From an uncultured Bulleidia sp. (GTDB taxonomy: Bacteria; Bacillota_I; Bacilli_A; Erysipelotrichales; Erysipelotrichaceae), in assembly GCA_934757945.1 (NCBI GenBank), contig CAKVLT010000017.1:1-32054 (forward strand): 32,054 bases of DNA, read 5' to 3'. The translations under genes were made by a program, and so were the position numbers. Shown here piece after piece: positions 6,782 through 14,071 of the stretch. The notes under the pieces are model-generated. The model was not told the DNA's origin. It saw only the letters and a list, made by a program, of their open reading frames with translations, and ran no database searches. Position 1 is the first letter of the stretch, and every line of letters starts with the position of its first letter.

Positions 6782-6865
6782 CTTGGGAGTCCGACAGTCA
6801 CCGCAAGAAACTTCTTTTCGTCCATACTCTTCCCGGAGTACAGCACTTAACGCGGCTGTGGATGG
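6782..6865 (-). ncRNA. Tetrahydrofolate (THF) riboswitch aptamer upstream of folT
   Basis: The minus-strand leader contains the two conserved blocks of the THF-I riboswitch: CCGCGTTAAGTG (complement of 6856-6845) and TTGCGGTGACTGTCGGA (complement of 6806-6790). ACAG (6859-6856) pairs with CTGT (6797-6794) as part of P2. An inner arm TACTC/GAGTA closes a loop containing GGGA, which can pair with the TCCC near 6788-6785 as the expected pseudoknot. The gene behind it is the folate transporter subunit, the textbook client. Boundaries are approximate, because P1 is poorly defined by eye. Confidence 0.85.
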
Positions 6866-6869
6866 AAGT

Positions 6870-6898
6870 ATTCTAGTATAGATAAGACATAAATGCAA
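6870..6898 (-). promoter_or_regulatory. Promoter of folT
   Basis: Minus strand TTGCAT (6898-6893), a 17-base spacer and TAGAAT (6875-6870). This would start the RNA just before the THF aptamer. A nearby TATACT at 6880-6875 is an alternative -10 with no matching -35. Confidence 0.5.
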
Positions 6899-6906
6899 TC
6901 TGCTTA

Positions 6907-6934
6907 TTGCGAAAGTGCAGTTCACTGATAAAAT
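6907..6934 (+). promoter_or_regulatory. Promoter of the trhP1-trhP2 operon, predicted leaderless
   Basis: TTGCGA (6907-6912), a 16-base spacer and TAAAAT (6929-6934), extended by TG at 6926-6927. ATG 6943 is only 8 bases past the -10, where transcription should begin. Confidence 0.65.
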
Positions 6935-6942
6935 ATGTGGGT

Positions 6943-7833
6943 ATGAATATAAACAATAAATTAGTCGTAACGATTGAAAACAGAAGAGATATCGTTGCCA
7001 TGGCAAATGCCGGTGCAGATGAAATCTGTCTGTCTCTGGATGGTTTCAGTATTACTGCATTACACACATTTTCATTAGAAGAACTTAAAGTATGTATAGA
7101 AAATGCCGCTGATTTCCATATTGGTGTTTCTGTACTGGTAAACAAGCTGTTTCATGAAAGGGAACTGGAAGATCTCAGACAGCTTATGCAGGCTTTGAAG
7201 CAAGTACCTGTTACCAGCATTTATTTTGCAGATCTTGCCGTACTTCGTGTAGCGCAACAGTTACAGATGGTATCCAGACTGATTTATATGCCGGATACCC
7301 TGATGACCAGTCCTCAGGATGCACAGTTTTATTTACAGCTTGGTCTGGATAAGGTGGCGGTATCTCCGCTGCTGACAAAACAGGAGACCATAGAAATCAT
7401 CAGACAGGCAAAAGAGGTGGTGGTACCTGTCTATGGACATATGGTGATGAGCTTTTCTTACAGAAAACTGTTAACTTCCTGGAAAAATACTTTTGGGTAT
7501 GCTGGAAATGTGGATGATACACAGAATCTCTATCTTGTGGAAGAAAAAAGAGATGGCAAAATGCCTGTCTTTGAAAATGAAGAAGGAACTCTTATTTATA
7601 CAGATTATGTACTGGATTCATTTGATATTCTTAAGGAATTTCAGCAGGCACAGGCACCAGTATATTTTATGACTGGTGTATTTTTGAACAGACTTGCTTA
7701 TATTGAAGCTGTACATCTGACAAAAAGTATTTTAAATGGTGAAGAAGTAAAGGATTCTGTTGAAGCATATAAACAGAAGTTTAAGGAGTATACATTTCTG
7801 GAGGGCTACTACAATGAAAAAACGGTTCGTTAA
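6943..7833 (+). CDS. trhP1: U32-family protein, tRNA 5-hydroxyuridine synthesis subunit (TrhP1/YrrN-like)
   Basis: A 296-residue peptidase-U32-like protein with a TIM-barrel start (KLVVTIENRRDIVAMANAGADEICLSLDGFS) and VYGHMVMSFSYRKLLTSW in the position of the U32 Cys-rich region, here without the cysteines. It directly precedes a longer, Cys-containing U32 paralogue. This short-plus-long pair matches B. subtilis yrrN-yrrO (trhP1-trhP2), which are needed with prephenate to make 5-hydroxyuridine at tRNA position 34. The upstream in-frame ATG/TTG region to 6907 holds the promoter, so ATG 6943 is chosen. There is no Shine-Dalgarno sequence. Its 3' end overlaps the next gene by 20 bases. The function is from family knowledge; peptidase activity is an older label. 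Confidence 0.85.
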   Translation: MNINNKLVVTIENRRDIVAMANAGADEICLSLDGFSITALHTFSLEELKVCIENAADFHIGVSVLVNKLFHERELEDLRQLMQALKQVPVTSIYFADLAVLRVAQQLQMVSRLIYMPDTLMTSPQDAQFYLQLGLDKVAVSPLLTKQETIEIIRQAKEVVVPVYGHMVMSFSYRKLLTSWKNTFGYAGNVDDTQNLYLVEEKRDGKMPVFENEEGTLIYTDYVLDSFDILKEFQQAQAPVYFMTGVFLNRLAYIEAVHLTKSILNGEEVKDSVEAYKQKFKEYTFLEGYYNEKTVR

Positions 7834-9052
7834 AAAACCTGAGTTATTAGCTCCTGCAGGAGATCTACAAAGAGCTAAAACAGCCATTCTGTATGGTGCA
7901 GATGCAGTATATCTGGGAGGAAAGAGTTTCTCTTTAAGATCACGAGCAAGTAATTTCACCATGGAGGACATTCATGAAGTCTGTGCATTTGCAAAAGAAC
8001 ATGGTGCTCATGTACATGTGACAGTGAATATTATTCCTCATGAAGAGGATTTTGAAGGCTTAAAAGAATATTTACAGCAACTGGAACAGGCTGGTGTGAC
8101 AGCGATTATTGTCGCCAGTCCTGCGATTATGTCCATTGCAAGACAGTACGCTCCAAAACTGCAGATTCATTGCAGTACACAGATGTCCATTACCAATACA
8201 GAAACAGCACGTTTCTTATATGAAACGCTGCATGTGGACAGAACCGTTCTTGCAAGAGAATGCAGTATGGAGGAAGTACGACAGATTACAGAAGTGTGTC
8301 CTGTGGAAACGGAAGCGTTTATTCACGGGGGTATGTGTGTAAATTATTCTGGCAGATGTACATTAAGTAACCGTATGACATTACGTGATGCCAATCGCGG
8401 AGGGTGTGCGCAAAGTTGCAGATGGTCATATCATCTGTATCAGGACAACAAGGAAATCACTACGGATACTACAAGATTTACCATGGGTTCCAAGGATATG
8501 ATGACTGCTTCATGGATTGCTTCATTAATGGAAGCAGGGGTATCTTCTTTAAAAATCGAAGGAAGAATGAAGACGGAATATTATGTGGCTTCTATTGTCT
8601 CAGGATACCGTCATCTGATTGATGAACTGTATGCAGCTCAAAATGATCTTCCACCGGAAAGATTTGCCTATCATGAAATGGAAATTATGAAGGGTGAAAA
8701 CAGGGAAGTATGTCCGGGATTCTATGATCATCGATTGCAGGAGGATTCTGTAATTTTCTATGAGAATTCCAATTCTCATGTGAATCATGATTTCCTTGGC
8801 ACAGTACAGAGTTATGATGGTGAAACGGCATGGATACAGACACGTAATGCATTTGATACATTGGAAACGATAGAAGTATTAAGTCCTGGAAGAGAAAATC
8901 GCACTTTCCAGATTCAATGGATCAGAAATAAGAAAGATGAGCTTCTGGAATCTTCAAGAAGTCCTATGGTACTTGTGCAGCTGCCTGTACCGTTTGAAGT
9001 GCAGACGGGAGATATTCTGCGTCGAGCAACAAAATCACAGATATTAGATTAA
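7814..9052 (+). CDS. trhP2: U32-family protein, tRNA 5-hydroxyuridine hydroxylase (TrhP2/YrrO-like)
   Basis: A 412-residue U32 protein starting MKKRFVKKPELLAPAGDLQRA. ELLAPAG, GADAVYLGGKSFSLR and the Cys motif HGGMCVNYSGRCTLS...RGGCAQSCRW are family hallmarks. The four cysteines are thought to hold an iron-sulfur cluster in RlhA/TrhP enzymes. The family hydroxylates RNA pyrimidines using prephenate; next to the YrrN-like partner, tRNA U34 is the likely target. GGAGG precedes ATG 7814, inside the end of trhP1; a longer in-frame start at 7760 lacks a ribosome site. Translational coupling with trhP1 is expected. The B. subtilis operon also has the methyltransferase yrrM (trmR), which is absent here. 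Confidence 0.9.
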   Translation: MKKRFVKKPELLAPAGDLQRAKTAILYGADAVYLGGKSFSLRSRASNFTMEDIHEVCAFAKEHGAHVHVTVNIIPHEEDFEGLKEYLQQLEQAGVTAIIVASPAIMSIARQYAPKLQIHCSTQMSITNTETARFLYETLHVDRTVLARECSMEEVRQITEVCPVETEAFIHGGMCVNYSGRCTLSNRMTLRDANRGGCAQSCRWSYHLYQDNKEITTDTTRFTMGSKDMMTASWIASLMEAGVSSLKIEGRMKTEYYVASIVSGYRHLIDELYAAQNDLPPERFAYHEMEIMKGENREVCPGFYDHRLQEDSVIFYENSNSHVNHDFLGTVQSYDGETAWIQTRNAFDTLETIEVLSPGRENRTFQIQWIRNKKDELLESSRSPMVLVQLPVPFEVQTGDILRRATKSQILD

Positions 9053-9074
9053 GGCACATTCCTGTGCCTTTTTC
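9051..9074 (+). terminator. Short intrinsic terminator after trhP2
   Basis: AAGGCACA (9051-9058) pairs with TGTGCCTT (9063-9070) around TTCC, followed by five T. It is small and the next ribosome site begins within 10 bases, so it may only attenuate. Confidence 0.65.
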
Positions 9075-9089
9075 AAAAGGAGAAGAGAT

Positions 9090-9812
9090 ATGATTTTAGT
9101 AGAAGGCAGTATCAGCGTTAAAGCATGCCTGCTTGGAAGAAAAAGAAAAGTCCATTGTGTGTATGTGGATGAATCCAAACATGATAAAAATACACATTTT
9201 ATCCTTGCAAAGGCAAAGGAAAATCATGTGCGTATTGTGTATACCACAAGAGAAAAAATAGATGCCATGGCAAGTGGAAGAACGCATGGAGGTATCCTTG
9301 CAGAAGTAGAGCAAAGACAGTATCAGACCTTACAGGATGCTATGCAGAATACACCGCTTTTATTTGTGCTGGAAGGTGTGGAAGATCCGTTTAATCTAGG
9401 CTATGTGATACGTTCTTTGTACAGTGCAGGATGTACGGGACTGATTTTAAGAAATAGAGACTGGTCTTTGGCGGAAAGTACTATTTTGAAATCCAGTGCA
9501 GGGGCTTTTGAATATCTGAATATTATCTTAAGTGATGATATTCCTTCTTTAATCAGAGAAGTGAAAAAAGAAGGGGTACATACCTATGCAGCAATGAGAA
9601 AAGATGCTGGTATTTACTGGGAGAAAGACTATACGCATCCATGTCTTATTGCTATAGGTGGGGAAATGAGAGGTCTTTCATCAAAAGTGCTTGAAGAAAT
9701 TGAAGAAAATATCTATATTCCGTATGCCAATGATTTCAGGGCTGCACTAAATGCATCAGGTGCAGCAAATGTAATCGCTTTCGAGGCGTTTAGGCAAAGA
9801 AATACATTCTAA
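9090..9812 (+). CDS. SpoU/TrmH-family RNA 2'-O-methyltransferase
   Basis: A 240-residue SPOUT methyltransferase. Motif 1 is LEGVEDPFNLGYVIRSLYSAG with the conserved Asn and Arg, motif 2 is IAIGGEMRGLSS, and motif 3 is IPYANDFRAALNASGAANVIAFE, where the usual SLNVS reads ALNAS. An N-terminal substrate-binding stretch (residues 1-80, LLGRKRKVHCVYVDESK) resembles the L30e-like domain of RlmB-type enzymes. These proteins methylate ribose 2'-OH in rRNA or tRNA using SAM bound in a trefoil knot; the target site cannot be told. AAAAGGAG precedes ATG 9090. It follows trhP2 by 37 bases across a weak terminator, so readthrough from that operon is plausible. Confidence 0.88.
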   Translation: MILVEGSISVKACLLGRKRKVHCVYVDESKHDKNTHFILAKAKENHVRIVYTTREKIDAMASGRTHGGILAEVEQRQYQTLQDAMQNTPLLFVLEGVEDPFNLGYVIRSLYSAGCTGLILRNRDWSLAESTILKSSAGAFEYLNIILSDDIPSLIREVKKEGVHTYAAMRKDAGIYWEKDYTHPCLIAIGGEMRGLSSKVLEEIEENIYIPYANDFRAALNASGAANVIAFEAFRQRNTF

Positions 9813-9826
9813 TATCTGATTTGACA

Positions 9827-9835
9827 TGATAATAT
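9827..9835 (+). promoter_or_regulatory. Extended -10 promoter of the HprK/PEPCK-like gene
   Basis: TGA-TAATAT (9827-9835) is an extended -10 element. The start would be near 9842, with AGAGGAGG in the short leader before ATG 9859. A TTGACA at 9821-9826 abuts it too closely to be its -35. Confidence 0.5.
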
Positions 9836-9858
9836 GGAACGGGTAAGAGGAGGAAATC

Positions 9859-11568
9859 ATGAAAGAAGCTTACTATTTTCACAACGATACAGTTATTTTG
9901 AATTATTCTAAAGTGTATGTGCGTAATTCTCATGAATTGATTGAGAGTGACGGATTTAATTCTTTCTTACATTATTATTGTAAGTACCTTGAGAAGTATC
10001 ACTTTGATTTGCACGAATTCCTGTTTGTCGGACATGATTGTGAAGAATCTGTTCGTAAGGATATTCGCAAAGTTCTGAACTTATTGTGCGTATTGGATCT
10101 GCAAGAAATTGACCACCCATATGTTTCCAGACCGTTAGTATTGTTGGATGCTATTGAAGAAGGTTACCATTTCTGGCGTAGTATGCAGAGATATTCTGTA
10201 TTGTATACACATAATGAAGACGGTTTCCAGATGCAGTCTTTTATCGATGCTGATGTAAGATTCAATAGTGTTGCCTTAAATTTCTACCGTACAATCCAGC
10301 AGAAAGTGCAGGGCAGAAACAATACTGTTTATCGTCAGTTACAGGCAGGTACCAATGCCTCCTTATTACTGCAGTATTATGAATGGAATACACCACTTGG
10401 CTATGAATCATTAAGCGGTATTCCTTTTATCAATGAAATCATGCTGAGAACACCTCTGATTTCTCATCCAAAATGCAATAAGCGTACCAATGTATTCAAA
10501 GACAGTGAATACAATCCTATGAAGGACTTTAAAAAGGGTACGGAAGAATGGGTATGTTTCCCTGCTAAAGTAGGTTCTATGCTGATCTACTGCTATTTCC
10601 ACAGAGATTATGTGTCCAGTGCTGTGGCAACAGCGAACTTATTTGAACTTGCATCCAAAGAGGAAACAGTTTCCCGTAAACCGGATGCTATCATGTTATT
10701 TGGTAATCCTGACGGAAAAGATGATACTGTTTTCTATCATGATGAATCCAATGACATCTGGGTGGGAAAAGATTCTGCCAGCGATAAGATTGATTACTTC
10801 GGATATACAAAGAAGACAATTCTTACATTACATAATCTGGCTATGATCAACAGAGGATGGTTACCAATCCATGGTGCCATGGTGAATATTTACCTGAAAG
10901 ACGGTACAAAGAAAGGTCTCATGTTTATGGGAGATTCTGGAGCAGGTAAATCTGAAACTATCGAAGCTTTATCTACATTAGCTTCTGATCTGATTGATTA
11001 TCAGGAAACTGTATTTGATGATATGGGTACCATTCATCTGGATAAAGATGGAAATATCCGTGCACAGGGTACAGAAATCGGTGCTTTTGTAAGATTGGAT
11101 GACCTGGATAAGGGTACTGCCTATAAAGACATGGATCGTTCCATTTTCTTCAATCCTGAAAAACCAAATGCACGTGTTGTACTTCCTGCTGCACCCTATA
11201 CTGTTGTGACAGCAGACCATAAAGTGGATTGTTTCCTGTATGCCAATAACTATACAGACAAACGTGGTATGCACTTCTTTGAAGACAGAGAAGGTGCAGA
11301 AGAAGTCTTTGTACAGGGCAGAAGATTTGCCCTTGGCACAACACAGGAAAAGGGACTTTCCACAACTTTCTTCGCTAATCCTTTTGGACCTATGCAGCGT
11401 CAGGAAGAGTGCTCCAAACTGATTACAAAGATGTTTGATGCTTTATTTGCACAGGGTATTCCTGTTGGTGAAATCTATACATGTCTGGGTCTTCCGGATA
11501 AGGGAGATCACGGCATCGATAAAGCTGCTGAGGCATTACTTGATTTTGTGAAAAACGGAAAGAAATAA
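9859..11568 (+). CDS. HprK/PEP-carboxykinase-superfamily P-loop protein, function unknown
   Basis: A 569-residue soluble protein. Residues 335-366 read LPIHGAMVNI...GLMFMGDSGAGKSE, closely like the catalytic start of HPr kinase and PEP carboxykinase: a HG before the loop and Walker A Gly358-Ser365. TVFDDMGTIHLDKDG (385-398) supplies the paired acidic residues, and GTEIGAFVRLDDL resembles the substrate strand of ATP-PEPCK. Residues 1-250 are a large domain I do not recognise. The HprK serine-binding signature loop is not evident and the length fits neither HprK (about 310) nor ordinary PEPCK (about 530). It is probably an ATP-using phosphotransferase or sensor. It is a single-gene unit with a strong AGAGGAGG site, its own promoter and a terminator shared with the facing kinase gene. 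Confidence 0.75.
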   Translation: MKEAYYFHNDTVILNYSKVYVRNSHELIESDGFNSFLHYYCKYLEKYHFDLHEFLFVGHDCEESVRKDIRKVLNLLCVLDLQEIDHPYVSRPLVLLDAIEEGYHFWRSMQRYSVLYTHNEDGFQMQSFIDADVRFNSVALNFYRTIQQKVQGRNNTVYRQLQAGTNASLLLQYYEWNTPLGYESLSGIPFINEIMLRTPLISHPKCNKRTNVFKDSEYNPMKDFKKGTEEWVCFPAKVGSMLIYCYFHRDYVSSAVATANLFELASKEETVSRKPDAIMLFGNPDGKDDTVFYHDESNDIWVGKDSASDKIDYFGYTKKTILTLHNLAMINRGWLPIHGAMVNIYLKDGTKKGLMFMGDSGAGKSETIEALSTLASDLIDYQETVFDDMGTIHLDKDGNIRAQGTEIGAFVRLDDLDKGTAYKDMDRSIFFNPEKPNARVVLPAAPYTVVTADHKVDCFLYANNYTDKRGMHFFEDREGAEEVFVQGRRFALGTTQEKGLSTTFFANPFGPMQRQEECSKLITKMFDALFAQGIPVGEIYTCLGLPDKGDHGIDKAAEALLDFVKNGKK

Positions 11569-11571
11569 TCT

Positions 11572-11605
11572 AAAAGGCTGTCAGTATATACTCTGACAGC
11601 CTTTT
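11572..11605. terminator. Bidirectional terminator between the HprK/PEPCK-like gene and the sensor kinase
   Basis: AAAAGGCTGTCAG (11572-11584) pairs perfectly over 13 bases with CTGACAGCCTTTT (11593-11605) around an 8-base loop. A and T ends on both sides allow termination in both directions for the two convergent genes. Confidence 0.92.
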
Positions 11606-11606
11606 A

Positions 11607-13259
11607 TTACGATTTTGGGAAAACAACCTTAAATGTACTTCCTTTATTGACTTCACTGGTGACACTGATTTTCCCATGGCAGAGACTGACTGCATGTTTG
11701 ACGATGGACAGGCCAAGGCCAGTGCCACCGGTTTCTCTGGAGTGAGATTTATCTACTCTATAGAATCTTTCAAAGATTCTGTTGATAGATTCATGAGGAA
11801 TGCCTATACCATTGTCTTCTACTAAGAGATAAGCATTCTGCTGGTCACAGTATGTTTTCATCTGAACAGTTCCGTTTTCGTTTGTATATTTAATGGCATT
11901 GTCCAGAAGATTGTAAGCAATTTCATACAACAGTCTTGAATTGCATCTGACAGGAGAGTCCTGTAAATCAATATGGATGGTAATCTGCTTCTTGTTTGCG
12001 GCAGTGTGAACAGCTTCATAGGCTTCGCGGGCAAGATCTTTAATCTGAATGGTGGTCTGTTCATCTGCTACATTGCCTTCATCCAGCTCGGAAAGACGAA
12101 TGATATCATCAATTAAAGTTAACATTCTTGATGATTCAGAATGGATTTTCTGGAGGAATTTAGGTTCATCTTCTTTTTTGACCAGATGATTTTCCAATAA
12201 TTCTGCAGATCCCATAATGGATTGCAGAGGAGTCTTTAATTCATGAGATACATTGGCGGTAAATTCACGTCTTGTCTGCTCAGCTTCATATTCTTCAGTA
12301 ATGTCATAGACAAGAATACTTGCCCCTGTCTGTACTTTATGACTGGTAACAGGGTGACAGGAAATATGTAAAGTTCTATCAAGCAGATGCAGGACACAGT
12401 CACTGACATTTCCATGAAGTACTGATGCAATGGTGCTGGTGAATTTATCTTCTTTGGTAATAGCATAAATGGAAGAGACCGATGAAGTGTGGAATAAGTT
12501 TAATGCTGCTTCATTGATGGAAAGAATTTCTCCTTTTGGATTGATCAGAATCAACCCTTCACTGATGTTACCAATGACTGTCTGAAACTCTTTTTTCTTC
12601 TGATGCAATTGATTGAGCTGTTCTTCAATCTGGGAATTCTGTGTATCGATACGAATCAGAAGAGGCGTAATTTCTTCATAGGTTTTAGCATCCAGAGGAT
12701 GATCAAGATCCAGCTGATTGATAGGACTTGCAATATCTCTGCTGAGTTTATTTGCCAGAAGAGAGGACAGAATAAAGGAACCAATCAGGATAATCAGAAT
12801 AGGAGACATCATACGCAATGTTAATATGCCGATGGTATCATAGTCTCTGGATAAACGAAGAACACTGCCATCGTTTGCTTTGATTGCATAATAGATGGTC
12901 TTTTGGGCAATGGTATCTGAAAGACGAATTGAAGTACCTTCACCATCTGCAAGTGCCTGCTGTACTTCTTCTCTTTCCAGATGATTTTCCATTTTTGAAG
13001 CATCTGCTTCAGAATCATACAGTACTGTTCCGTCGGTGTTAATCCATGTTAAACGAAATTGAGAATCTTTGTGGATGTTCTGCAGGAAATCTTTGGAATC
13101 TGTTTCCAGTCCTGCAAGAGCAATCTGTGCTTCGGATTTCAGGCGGTCCTGTTCAAGAGAAATAAAGTGATTGTGCAGGGTGAAAATGATAGCTGCCATG
13201 GATACTGCCAATACAATAGCCATGTATTTGCATACATACTGAAATATTTTTTTTCTCAT
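11607..13259 (-). CDS. Two-component sensor histidine kinase, PhoR/WalK type
   Basis: A 550-residue membrane kinase. TM1 is about residues 11-28, the extracellular sensor region 30-145, and TM2 146-169. A short linker leads to a PAS-like domain at about 225-320 (NISEGLILINPKGEILSIN). The dimerisation helix has FTANVSHELKTPLQ with phosphorylatable His339. The ATPase domain has N box LLDNAIKYT, G1 DNGIGIP, F box IFERFYRVD and G2 GGTGLGLSIV. The architecture is that of PhoR, but no phosphate genes lie nearby, so the signal is not established. Its ATG overlaps the regulator's stop by 4 bases, so the two are translated together. Confidence 0.93.
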   Translation of the reverse strand: MRKKIFQYVCKYMAIVLAVSMAAIIFTLHNHFISLEQDRLKSEAQIALAGLETDSKDFLQNIHKDSQFRLTWINTDGTVLYDSEADASKMENHLEREEVQQALADGEGTSIRLSDTIAQKTIYYAIKANDGSVLRLSRDYDTIGILTLRMMSPILIILIGSFILSSLLANKLSRDIASPINQLDLDHPLDAKTYEEITPLLIRIDTQNSQIEEQLNQLHQKKKEFQTVIGNISEGLILINPKGEILSINEAALNLFHTSSVSSIYAITKEDKFTSTIASVLHGNVSDCVLHLLDRTLHISCHPVTSHKVQTGASILVYDITEEYEAEQTRREFTANVSHELKTPLQSIMGSAELLENHLVKKEDEPKFLQKIHSESSRMLTLIDDIIRLSELDEGNVADEQTTIQIKDLAREAYEAVHTAANKKQITIHIDLQDSPVRCNSRLLYEIAYNLLDNAIKYTNENGTVQMKTYCDQQNAYLLVEDNGIGIPHESINRIFERFYRVDKSHSRETGGTGLGLSIVKHAVSLCHGKISVTSEVNKGSTFKVVFPKS

Positions 13260-13927
13260 AATGCTTCTTTATATCGATATCCTACTCCTCGTACGGTATC
13301 GATATGTGCTCCTTCCTCCTGTAATTTTTGTCTCAGGGTACGTATATGCACATCTACGGTTCTTGTTTCGGTAGTATATTCTTCTTCCCAGACTTTAGAT
13401 AACAGCTGATCTCTTGTAAAGACAATACCTGGGCGTGACATCAGAAGGGCGAGTACTTCATATTCTTTCAGCGTCAGATCAATCATTTTACCGTTAACTG
13501 TCACTTCATGTTTTCCGTGGTCGATGCGAATGCCATTATGTTCCAGAACATTGCTCTTTGGTTTTTGTGTTCTGCGTAATACGGCACGCACTCTGGATAC
13601 CATTTCCATCATGCCGAATGGTTTTGCAAGATAATCATCTGCTCCTGTATCCAGCCCTTTGACCTTGTCATATTCTGTGCCTTTTGCAGAAGCAAGGATT
13701 ACAGGAATCTCCTTTGAGGAAATGTCTTTCTTTAATTGTCTTAAGACTTCTGTTCCTTCCATATCCGGCAACATGATATCTAAAATTACCAGTTCCGGTT
13801 TTTCTTTTTGCAGAGCTTTGAAAAAGTCACCTGCAGTTTCAAATCCTCTTGCTTCAAATCCTGTACTTTGAAGGGTATAGATTTCTATTTCACGGATACT
13901 GCTGTCATCTTCTACACAATAAATCAT
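13256..13927 (-). CDS. OmpR/PhoB-family response regulator
   Basis: A 223-residue regulator. The receiver domain (1-115) has the acidic pair Glu6-Asp7-Asp8, phospho-acceptor Asp50 in VILDIMLPD, Ser80 and Lys102 in AKPFG. The C-terminal winged helix (about 125-223) shows LTLKEYEVLALLMSRPGIVFTRDQLLSKVW and TRTVDVHIRTLRQKL...VRGVGYRY. The frame can start at a GTG at 13936, but that GTG is part of the GAGGTG ribosome site, so ATG 13927 is the better start. PhoB/PhoP is the closest look-alike; WalR-like regulators are an alternative. An inverted repeat over its promoter suggests autoregulation. Confidence 0.93.
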   Translation of the reverse strand: MIYCVEDDSSIREIEIYTLQSTGFEARGFETAGDFFKALQKEKPELVILDIMLPDMEGTEVLRQLKKDISSKEIPVILASAKGTEYDKVKGLDTGADDYLAKPFGMMEMVSRVRAVLRRTQKPKSNVLEHNGIRIDHGKHEVTVNGKMIDLTLKEYEVLALLMSRPGIVFTRDQLLSKVWEEEYTTETRTVDVHIRTLRQKLQEEGAHIDTVRGVGYRYKEAL

Positions 13928-13942
13928 GAATTTCACCTCAAC

Positions 13943-13974
13943 TTTACATAGATATAGTATAAACTCTATGTAAA
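13943..13974 (-). promoter_or_regulatory. Promoter and candidate operator of the two-component operon
   Basis: TTTACATAGA (13943-13952) and TCTATGTAAA (13965-13974) are a perfect 10-base inverted repeat 12 bases apart. On the minus strand the centre holds TATACT (13961-13956) as -10. The -35 region is poor, as expected for an activator-dependent promoter. Read as direct repeats on the minus strand, TTTACA-N5-TTTATA-N5-TCTATG has the 11-base period of PhoP-type sites. Confidence 0.5.
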
Positions 13975-14020
13975 TTAGGAAATTGTTAATTGTTAAATCT
14001 GTGTAAAATATTGAAAGTAC

Positions 14021-14048
14021 TTGAAAAAAAACAATTAAAATACATAAT
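14021..14048 (+). promoter_or_regulatory. Possible promoter of the ysgA-like gene
   Basis: TTGAAA (14021-14026), a 16-base spacer and CATAAT (14043-14048). An alternative pairing is TTGAAA at 14011 with TAAAAT at 14036 (19-base spacer). The region is A-rich, so the choice is uncertain. Confidence 0.35.
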
Positions 14049-14071
14049 TGTGAAAGGAAAGTGAGGCAGGT

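Noticed and set aside
9821..9835. TTGACA next to TAATAT as a standard promoter
   Set aside because: The boxes are only a few bases apart, far below the 16-18 needed; the extended -10 reading was kept instead.
9859..11568. Calling this gene pckA or hprK outright
   Set aside because: The Walker A and acidic motifs are shared by the superfamily, but the length, the unknown N-terminal region and the absent family-specific signatures do not support either name.
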